From positions 1 to 64,000 of the forward strand of contig NZ_JBPKAO010000015.1 in the NCBI RefSeq assembly GCF_051216895.1: 64,000 nt of DNA, in the 5' to 3' direction. The first letter of the stretch is position 1; each line of letters starts with the position of its first letter. This DNA comes from Aquipuribacter sp051216895. GTDB lineage: Bacteria; Actinomycetota; Actinomycetes; Actinomycetales; JBBAYJ01. Made by a program: the position numbers and the translations under genes. The notes under the pieces were generated by a model. That model worked only from the letters and a program-made list of their open reading frames with translations. It had not been told where the DNA came from and did no database searches. Positions 47,940-54,732 of the stretch are shown piece by piece.

Positions 47940-48923
47940 TCAGCGGGCGCGCGGGTGGCTGGTGGCGTACACCTCGCGCAGCGCGTCGACGGACACGTGG
48001 GTGTACACCTGCGTCGTCGACACCGACGCGTGGCCCAGCAGCTCCTGGACGACGCGGACGTCGGCGCCGCCCTCCAGCAGGTGGGTGGCGAAGGAGTGCC
48101 GCAGCAGGTGGGGTCCCACGGCGGGGCCGCCCGGCTCGGGCAGGCCGGCGACCGCCGCGGCCCGCTGCAGCACCACCCAGGCCGACTGGCGGCTGAGCCG
48201 CCCGCCCCGGGAGTTGCGGAACAGCGCCCGCGGGTCGGTCCCGGCGCCGAGCAGGCCGGGGCGGGCCCGCACCAGGTAGGCCTGCAGCGCCGCCCTCGCG
48301 TGGCTGCCGACCGGGACCTCGCGCTGCTTGCCGCCCTTGCCGGTGAGGCGCAGGACGCCCACCAGCTCGCCGTCGGAGCCGATGACGTCGTCGACGTCGA
48401 GGCGGGCCACCTCCGAGATGCGGGCCCCGGTGGCGTACAGCAGCTCCAGCAGGGCCCGGTCGCGCAGACCCAGCGGGGTGCTGGTGTCGGGCGCCTGCAG
48501 CAGCCGCTCGACCGACCCGACCCCCAGGGCCTTGGGGAGCCGGCGGGGCAGCTGCGGGGAACGGACCTCGCGGGTGACGTCCACGGGGACCAGGCCCTCG
48601 GCGAGCCAGAACCGGTGCAGCCCCCGCACCGCCGCCAGCGCCCGCGCGGTGGACGCCGCCGACAGCGCCGTGCCGCCGTCGACGGGGCTCCGCAGCGCCA
48701 CCACGAAGGCCGAGACGTCGGCCTCGGTGACCTGCGCGGGCCGCTCGCGCCCCAGCCGGTGCAGGTGCGCGGTCCACCGGGCGATGTCGCGCCGGTAGGC
48801 CGCCAGGGTGTTGGTGGCGGCCCCCCGCTCGACGGCCAGGTGGGTCAACCAGGTCGCAGCCGCCGCGTCCAGCGGGCCGGGGGCGGCGCGCTGTCGCGGC
48901 GGGGCGTGCGAGCCGGCGTCCAC
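47940..48923 (-). CDS. xerD: tyrosine recombinase XerD
   Basis: A 327-residue site-specific recombinase that resolves chromosome dimers at dif. The catalytic set is complete: Arg168 (ATGARISE), Lys196 in the GKGGK loop, His272 and Arg275 (HLLRHSF), His298 (LGHAS) and Tyr307. The GTG start is one base after the ald stop. No transposon-like context is present; this is the housekeeping copy. Confidence 0.95.
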   Translation of the reverse strand: MDAGSHAPPRQRAAPGPLDAAAATWLTHLAVERGAATNTLAAYRRDIARWTAHLHRLGRERPAQVTEADVSAFVVALRSPVDGGTALSAASTARALAAVRGLHRFWLAEGLVPVDVTREVRSPQLPRRLPKALGVGSVERLLQAPDTSTPLGLRDRALLELLYATGARISEVARLDVDDVIGSDGELVGVLRLTGKGGKQREVPVGSHARAALQAYLVRARPGLLGAGTDPRALFRNSRGGRLSRQSAWVVLQRAAAVAGLPEPGGPAVGPHLLRHSFATHLLEGGADVRVVQELLGHASVSTTQVYTHVSVDALREVYATSHPRAR

Positions 48924-48924
48924 G

Positions 48925-50055
48925 TCAGGCCAGGACGTCGGCCAGCGGGGTGTGGTCCATGCCGTGGGCCACGGCGACGGGCTCGTTGACGACGGCGCCG
49001 GCGTGGGTGTTGAGGCCCAGCGCCAGCGACGGGTCCGCCCGCAGCGCCTCCCGCCAGCCCTGGGTGGCCACGGCGCTGGCGTAGGGCAGCGTGACGTTGG
49101 TCAGGGCGTACGTCGAGGTGTTGGGCACGGCCCCGGGCATGTTGGCCACGCAGTAGAACACCGAGTCGTGGACCCCGAACGTCGGGTCGGCGTGGGTGGT
49201 GGGACGGGTGTCCTCGAAGCAGCCGCCCTGGTCGACGGAGATGTCGACGAGCACGCTGCCGGGCCGCATCCGCGACACCAGCTCGTTGCTGACCAGTCGG
49301 GGCGCCTTGGCCCCGGGCACCAGCACGGCGCCGATCACGAGGTCGGCCGACAGCACGGCCCGCTCCAGCTCGAGGCTGTTGGAGGCCACGGTCTGCACCC
49401 GGCCCTGGTAGATCCGGTCCGCCGCCCGCAGCCGCGACACGTCGCGGTCCATCAGGACGACCTCGGCCTGCATCCCCACCGCGGTGGCGGTGGCGTTGAG
49501 CCCCGCGACCCCGGCGCCGATGACGACGACCTTGGCCGCGTAGGTCCCGGAGACCCCACCCATGAGCACGCCGCGGCCGCCCTCGGCCCGGAGCAGGGTG
49601 TGGGCGCCGACCATCGGGGCCAGCCGGCCCGCGACCTCGCTCATCGGGTAGAGCAGGGGCAGCGCCCGGTCGGGGGTCTGCACCGTCTCGTAGGCGATGG
49701 CGGTGACCTCCTTGGCCACCAGCTCCTCGGTGAGGCGACGGTCCGCGGCCAGGTGCAGGTAGGTGAACAGCGTCAGTCCCGGACGGAGGCGGTGGTACTC
49801 CTCCTCGACGGGTTCCTTGACCTTGAGCACCAGGTCGGCCCGCTCCCAGACCTCGTCCGCGTCCTCGACGACCACGGCGCCCTCGGCGCGGTAGTCGTCG
49901 TCGCTGATCGAGGAGCCGGTGCCCGCCCCGGCCTCGACCAGGACCTCGTGACCGCGGCTGCGCAGCTCGTGGACCCCCGACGGGGTGAGCGCGACCCGGT
50001 ACTCGTGGTTCTTGACCTCGGACGGGACCCCGACGACGGTGGCGGTATCAGTCAC
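48925..50055 (-). CDS. ald: alanine dehydrogenase
   Basis: Ald reversibly deaminates L-alanine to pyruvate with NAD+. The 376-residue protein has the N-terminal GVPSEVKNHEYRVALTPSG, the Rossmann motif VVVIGAGVAGLNATATAVGM and the C-terminal segment NMPGAVPNTSTYALTN. The start is GTG, shared with a divergent plus-strand gene only 30 bases away. It runs into xerD with one base between stop and start. Confidence 0.95.
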   Translation of the reverse strand: MTDTATVVGVPSEVKNHEYRVALTPSGVHELRSRGHEVLVEAGAGTGSSISDDDYRAEGAVVVEDADEVWERADLVLKVKEPVEEEYHRLRPGLTLFTYLHLAADRRLTEELVAKEVTAIAYETVQTPDRALPLLYPMSEVAGRLAPMVGAHTLLRAEGGRGVLMGGVSGTYAAKVVVIGAGVAGLNATATAVGMQAEVVLMDRDVSRLRAADRIYQGRVQTVASNSLELERAVLSADLVIGAVLVPGAKAPRLVSNELVSRMRPGSVLVDISVDQGGCFEDTRPTTHADPTFGVHDSVFYCVANMPGAVPNTSTYALTNVTLPYASAVATQGWREALRADPSLALGLNTHAGAVVNEPVAVAHGMDHTPLADVLA

Positions 50056-50085
50056 GGCCGCACTCTAGGGGCCTACGGTGGCTGC

Positions 50086-50817
50086 GTGGACGACGTGGGG
50101 CCTGACGTGTCGCGCGTCACGCCTGCTCGGGCGGTCGGCGGGCCCTCCCCCGGTACCGCCCCCACGGGCAGGACCCTCCCGGCTCGGCGGCGGCTGCTCT
50201 GGTACGCGCAGACCCCCGGGCGGCGGTCGCGACAGGTCACCGTGGACGCCGCGGTCGTGCTCTGGTGCCTGGCCTGGGCCCTCGTCGGCGCGGCCGCCCA
50301 CCAGGCGGTCCGGTCGCTGGTGGCACCCACCCTGGACCTGGCCGGCGGGGCCGAGCGGACGGCCGAGCAGCTGCAGCGCGGTGGGGACGGCGTGGCGGGC
50401 CTGCCCCTGGTGGGCGAGGACGTGGCGTCCCCGTTCCGTTCCGCCGCGGGCTCCGTCACCGACATCGCGGTCTCGACCACACGCCTGGCCGACCTGGTGG
50501 GCGACCTGGCCGTGGCCGTCGGTCTGCTCGTGCCCCTGGCCCCGATCGCCGTCGTGCTGCTGCTGTGGCTGCCGGCGCGGTTGCGCTTCGCCCGACGCGC
50601 CGGCGCGGCCAGCGCCCTGCTGGCTGCCGGGGCCGACCGTGAGCTGTTCGCGCTGCGCGCGCTGACCACGCAGCCGCTCCCCCGGCTCGCCGCGGTGTCG
50701 GCCGACCCGGTGGGCGACTGGCGTCGCGGCGACCCGGAGGTGACGGCCCGCCTCGCCGCCCTGGAGCTGGAGCACCTGGGCCTGACCCCCGCGCCCGGCG
50801 GCCCGGCCGGGCGCTGA
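50086..50817 (+). CDS. two-helix membrane protein of unknown function
   Basis: A 243-residue protein with two predicted transmembrane helices (about residues 52-75 and 141-164) and an intervening exported loop (GGAERTAEQLQRGGDGVAGLPLVGEDVASPFRSAAG). A cytoplasmic tail rich in Ala, Leu and Arg includes LRARLTTQ-like and GDPEVTARLAALELEHLGLTP segments. I do not recognise a family. The start, GTG 50086, lies 30 bases from the divergent ald start. Its stop runs directly into the repeat array: the last codons share sequence with the array spacer (ggccgggcgctgaccgg). Confidence 0.75.
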   Translation: MDDVGPDVSRVTPARAVGGPSPGTAPTGRTLPARRRLLWYAQTPGRRSRQVTVDAAVVLWCLAWALVGAAAHQAVRSLVAPTLDLAGGAERTAEQLQRGGDGVAGLPLVGEDVASPFRSAAGSVTDIAVSTTRLADLVGDLAVAVGLLVPLAPIAVVLLLWLPARLRFARRAGAASALLAAGADRELFALRALTTQPLPRLAAVSADPVGDWRRGDPEVTARLAALELEHLGLTPAPGGPAGR

Positions 50818-51646
50818 CCGGATCAGGTGCCGGTTGTGGGACGTTCCTGGCCGGATGAGACGGTCTGGCCGCACGGAACGTCCCACACGAACGGCCAGGC
50901 GCTGACCAGAAGCCGGCCGCCGGGCGCCGACCGGATCAGGCGCGCCGGTTGTGGGACGTTCCTGGTCGGTTGAGACGGGCTGGCCGCACGGAACGTCCCA
51001 CACGAACGGCCGGGCGCTGGCCAGAGCTGGCGCCGGGCGTCGGCCCGGTCAGGCGCCCCCGGTTGTGGGACGTTCCTGGCCGGCTGAGACGGCCCTGCCA
51101 CACGGACCGTCCCACACGAACGGCCAGGCGCTCACCAGAAGCCGGCCGCCGGGCGTCGACCGGATCAGGCGCGCCGGTTGCGGGACGTTCCCGGCCGGTT
51201 GAGACGGGCTGGCCGCACGGAACGTCCCACACGAACGGCCGGGCGCTGGCCAGAGCTGGCGCCGGGCGTCGGCCCGATCAGGCGCCCCCGGTTGTGGGAC
51301 GTTCCTGGCCGGTCGAGACCGTCTGGCCGCACGGAACGTCCCACACGAACGGCCGGGCGCTGGCCAGAGCTGGCGCCGGGCGTCGGCCCGGTCAGGCGCC
51401 CCCGGTTGTGGGACGTTCCTGGCCGGGTGAGACCGTCTGGCCGCACGGAACGTCCCACACGAACGCCGCCCGCTGGCCGGGGCGCTGGCCGGACCTAGCC
51501 GCCCGGCCGCAGCCGGTTGTGGGACGTTTCCGCCCGCCCGAGGCCCTGCTGACGCCCGGGACGTCCCACACGATCGGGACCGGAGCCCGGAACGTCCCAC
51601 ACGACCGGGTCCAGTGCCCGGAACGTCCCACACCGCGCCGGTGACC
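50816..51646. repeat. tandem array of about 114-bp hairpin repeats
   Basis: Seven units begin at 50832, 50947, 51061, 51176, 51290, 51404 and 51515, spaced 115, 114, 115, 114, 114 and 111 bases apart. Each has a left arm tgtgggacgttcc, a 27-base centre around cctggccgg-tgagac and a right arm ggaacgtcccaca, forming a 13-bp stem. Then a spacer follows. Spacers come in two types: A (units 1, 3) and B (units 2, 4, 5); unit 6 is diverged. Two extra right arms follow unit 7. The open frames across it vary by strand and have no start signals, so no protein is called. It fills the gap between two convergent genes. Function unknown. Confidence 0.95.
51554..51646. repeat. 31-bp tandem repeat at the end of the array
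   Basis: Three copies begin at 51554, 51585 and 51616, each starting gcccgg(g/a)acgtcccacac. They reuse the right arm of the larger repeat without a left arm, so they do not form the same hairpin. Confidence 0.9.
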
Positions 51647-51667
51647 CCTCGCCGCTAGGGCTCGGAC

Positions 51668-53017
51668 CTACCCGTGGGCGCGGACCACCCGGACACGGCG
51701 GTCCTCCTCCGGCGGGGACCAGGTGCGGGCGTCCGCGTCGGTCTGGTCTCCGGAGCGGATGTCCTTGGCCTGGCCGAGCAGCGCGTCGTCCGCGTCGCCC
51801 GGGAACCAGACGAACGGGATGCCGTTGCGGTCGGCGTGCTTGATCTGCTTGCCGAACTTGGCGGCCGTCGGGGCCGTGTCCGCGGGGATGCCGCGGCCCC
51901 GCAGCGCCCGCGCGACCACGTCGCTGCGGGAGCGGTCGGCCTCGTCGGTGACCGCCACGAGCACCGCCGTGGGGACGGCGCGGGTGGCCGCGACCGAGCC
52001 GTCCCGCAGCAGGCGGGACACCAGACGGCTGACTCCGATGCTCAGCCCGACCCCGGGGTGACGGGTGGAACCCTCGCTCACCAGGTCGTCGTAGCGACCG
52101 CCCGAGCAGACGGACCCGAGGTCCTCGTGCCCGACCAGCTCGGTCTCGTAGACGCTGCCGGTGTAGTAGTCCAGGCCGCGGACGACGGCCAGGTCGGCGA
52201 CGACCACCCCGGGCGCCACCTGCTCCGCGGCGTCGACCAGGTGCTGCAGGTCCGGTAGGGCGGCGTCGAGCTCGGCGGAGCCGGCCCCCAGCCGCGCCGC
52301 GGCCTCGGCGACGACGGACAGGTCCGTCCCGGTGACGCCGGCGACCTCGAGCACCGCCGCCGCCTGCTGCTCGGTGGCGCCGGCCCGTTCGCGCAGCAGG
52401 GTGGCGGTCGCCTCGGGGCCGATCTTGGCCAGCTTGTCGACCGCCGCGAGGACCGCAGGCACGTCGCTCAGTCCGAGGCCACGCACCAGCGCCTCCACGA
52501 CGCGGCGGTCGTTGACCCGCATCCGCACGTCGCCGACGTCCAGGGCCCGCAAGGCCTCGACCATGACCAGGGGCAGGTCGACCTCGTAGTGCCGCGGCAG
52601 GGTGTCGACGCCGACCACGTCCACGTCGGCCTGGACGAACTCCCGGAACCGGCCGTCCTGGGGTCGCTCACCGCGCCAGCTGCGCTGGATCTGGTAACGC
52701 TTGAACGGGAACGACAGGTGCCCGCCGTTCTGCAGCACGTACCGGGCGAACGGCACCGTCAGGTCGAAGTGCAGGCCCAGGGTGTCGGGGTCGGTGGCCC
52801 CGTCGTCCTCGGCGTGGAGCCGCCGCACGACGTAGACCTCCTTGTCGATCTCGCCCTTGCGCAGCAGCTGTGACAGCGGCTCGACGGACCGGGTCTCGAC
52901 CGAGGCGAACCCGTGCAGCTCGAAGGTCTCGCGCAGGGTGTCGAGCACGTGCAGCTCGACGGCTCGCTGGGCGGGCAGCCACTCGGGGAAGCCCGAGAGC
53001 GGCGCGATCCTCGCCAT
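51668..53017 (-). CDS. hisS: histidyl-tRNA synthetase
   Basis: A class II aminoacyl-tRNA synthetase of 449 residues. Motif 2 is FKRYQIQRSWRGERPQDGRFREF. The histidine-binding segments are RGLDYYTGSVYE and CSGGRYDDL; motif 3 is GVGLSIGVSRL. The anticodon-binding domain ends the chain. Its ATG overlaps the MBL gene stop as TGATG. The order relA - PPIase - MBL - hisS is common in actinobacteria. Confidence 0.96.
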   Translation of the reverse strand: MARIAPLSGFPEWLPAQRAVELHVLDTLRETFELHGFASVETRSVEPLSQLLRKGEIDKEVYVVRRLHAEDDGATDPDTLGLHFDLTVPFARYVLQNGGHLSFPFKRYQIQRSWRGERPQDGRFREFVQADVDVVGVDTLPRHYEVDLPLVMVEALRALDVGDVRMRVNDRRVVEALVRGLGLSDVPAVLAAVDKLAKIGPEATATLLRERAGATEQQAAAVLEVAGVTGTDLSVVAEAAARLGAGSAELDAALPDLQHLVDAAEQVAPGVVVADLAVVRGLDYYTGSVYETELVGHEDLGSVCSGGRYDDLVSEGSTRHPGVGLSIGVSRLVSRLLRDGSVAATRAVPTAVLVAVTDEADRSRSDVVARALRGRGIPADTAPTAAKFGKQIKHADRNGIPFVWFPGDADDALLGQAKDIRSGDQTDADARTWSPPEEDRRVRVVRAHG

Positions 53018-53766
53018 CAGTGTCCTCTCGTGGGGCTGCGGTCACTCGGCAGCCGGGTCAGGTAGGGGTTGGTGGCCCGCTCACGGGCCATGGTCGTGCT
53101 GGGTCCGTGACCGGGCAGCACGAGGGTGTCGTCGGAGAAGCGTGGCAGCACGTCGCGCAACGATGTCGTCATGGCGGCCGGGTCGCCGCCGAACAGGTCG
53201 GAGCGCCCGATGCTCCCGGCGAACAGCAGGTCCCCGCTCAGCAGCCACGGCTCCGCGCCCGTGGTGGCCGCGTCCAGGTGGAACACCACGGACCCCTCGG
53301 TGTGACCGGGGGTGTGGTGGACCCCCAGGTCGAGCCCGGCCACCTGGAAGCGGGGCGGTGCCGAGGTCCCGCCCTGCTCCCCCACCGCCGCCGCGCTCAG
53401 GTCGAGGACGTCGTCGGGCTCCTGCCACCGTTCCGCCGGCCCGAACATCCCGGCCAGCATCCCGCGCAGCTCCGGTGCCAGCTGAGCCAACGGGTCCCGC
53501 AGCCGGTAGCGGTCGTCGGGGTGGACGTGCACCGCCACCCCGGCGCCGGCGCTGCGGCAGACGGGCGTCACCGACCAGACGTGGTCGGCGTGCCCGTGGG
53601 TCAGCAGCACCGCGGCCGGTCGCAGCCGCTCCTCACGCAGCAGGTCCTCCAGCGGACCGAGCACCCCGATCCCCGGGTCGACGACGACGCACTCCTGCCC
53701 CGGCCCCGTCGCCAGCACCCAGCAGTTCGTGCCGAACGCCGTGGCCTCGATCGCACGCACCAGCAT
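53017..53766 (-). CDS. MBL-fold metallohydrolase
   Basis: A 249-residue metallo-beta-lactamase-fold hydrolase. The zinc motif THGHADH has His57, His59, Asp61 and His62. The later histidines are in HHTPGHTEGS and LPGHGPST, with LLSGDLLFAGSIGRSD. This pattern is like glyoxalase II-type enzymes; the actual substrate is unknown. It is divergent from the cyclophilin gene. Confidence 0.9.
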   Translation of the reverse strand: MLVRAIEATAFGTNCWVLATGPGQECVVVDPGIGVLGPLEDLLREERLRPAAVLLTHGHADHVWSVTPVCRSAGAGVAVHVHPDDRYRLRDPLAQLAPELRGMLAGMFGPAERWQEPDDVLDLSAAAVGEQGGTSAPPRFQVAGLDLGVHHTPGHTEGSVVFHLDAATTGAEPWLLSGDLLFAGSIGRSDLFGGDPAAMTTSLRDVLPRFSDDTLVLPGHGPSTTMARERATNPYLTRLPSDRSPTRGH

Positions 53767-53865
53767 GGGAGCCGAGGCTACTTCCCTATGCTGTCGTCCC
53801 TGCCCGCAGGCGGACGGCAGGAGCGTCGCTCCTTGTCGTCGTCACCCAGGAAGGACCCAGCACCC

Positions 53866-54732
53866 GTGACGTCCAAGCGAGAGCGCGAGCAAGCCCGCCG
53901 CCGGCAGGAGAAGTTCGAGCAGAGGACCGCCGACAAGCAGGCCGGTCGGGGTCGCCGCCGCACGACCAACGCCGTGGTCGCCGCCGTCGCGGTGCTCGTC
54001 GTCGTGGGCGTGGTGACGGCCGTCTCGCTGCTCGGCGGCGGGGGCGACGACACCCTCGCCGAGGGTGGTGCGACCGCGACCACCGCCCCGAGCACCGCAC
54101 CCGACGAGGGCACGAGCCCCGACGCCGCCCCGACCGGGGAACCGGCCGCCCCGCCGGAGGACGACACCTGTCCCCCGGTCCCGGTGGCCGAGGTGGACCC
54201 CGTCCAGTTCGACACCGCACCGGAGCCCGTGTCCGGCACGTGGACGGTCCGGCTGGCCACCACCTGCGGGGACGTGACCCTCGAGCTGGACGCCGACGCG
54301 GCCCCGCAGGGCGTCGGGAACCTGGTGTTCCTCGCCCAGGAGAGCTGGTTCGACGGCACCCCGTGCCACCGGCTCACCACCGCGGGCATCTTCGTGCTGC
54401 AGTGCGGGGACCCGACCGGCACCGGGACCGGTGGCCCGGGCTACGCGTTCGGCCCGGTCGAGAACGCACCGGTCGACGACGTCTACCCGGCCGGCACGGT
54501 GGCCATGGCACGCGTCGGCGGTGACGGTGAGAGCATGGGCAGCCAGTTCTTCCTCGTGTACGAGGACTCGACCATCCCGTCCGACGGCGCCGGGGGGTAC
54601 ACCGTCCTCGGCCGCGTGACCGAAGGGCTCGACATCGTCCGGCTGGTCGCCGAAGGTGGACTGGCCGCGGACGGGGTCGCACCCGCCCGAACCATCGGAA
54701 TCGAAAGCGTCACCGCGGAGGAGACAGCGTGA
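53866..54732 (+). CDS. membrane-anchored cyclophilin-type peptidyl-prolyl isomerase
   Basis: A 288-residue protein with a basic N-terminus (TSKREREQARRRQEK), one transmembrane helix (about residues 36-56), an Ala/Thr/Pro linker and a cyclophilin domain from about residue 120. The domain is recognised by WFDGTPCHRLTTAGIFVLQCGDPTGTGTGGPGYAF and ESMGSQFFLVYEDS, with the catalytic Arg and Phe in place. It should help fold exported proteins. The GTG start has AAGGA upstream. Its stop overlaps the DUF349 start (GTGA). Confidence 0.9.
   Translation: MTSKREREQARRRQEKFEQRTADKQAGRGRRRTTNAVVAAVAVLVVVGVVTAVSLLGGGGDDTLAEGGATATTAPSTAPDEGTSPDAAPTGEPAAPPEDDTCPPVPVAEVDPVQFDTAPEPVSGTWTVRLATTCGDVTLELDADAAPQGVGNLVFLAQESWFDGTPCHRLTTAGIFVLQCGDPTGTGTGGPGYAFGPVENAPVDDVYPAGTVAMARVGGDGESMGSQFFLVYEDSTIPSDGAGGYTVLGRVTEGLDIVRLVAEGGLAADGVAPARTIGIESVTAEETA

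Noticed and set aside
47940..48923. Integrase of a mobile element
   Set aside because: The recombinase has the housekeeping XerD neighbours (ald, parA, scpA) and no att sites, cargo or tRNA boundary are seen.
50823..51644. Several open reading frames across the repeat array with Arg/Pro/Gly-rich products
   Set aside because: They exist on both strands in overlapping frames, lack ribosome-binding sites and vary only because the array is stop-poor. The repeated GTSHT and NVPQ peptides come from the arm sequence. No frame is consistently conserved between units in a protein-like way.
50816..51646. CRISPR array
   Set aside because: The units are about 114 bp with near-identical spacers, so they lack the short identical repeats and unique 30-40-base spacers of CRISPR. 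There are no cas genes nearby.
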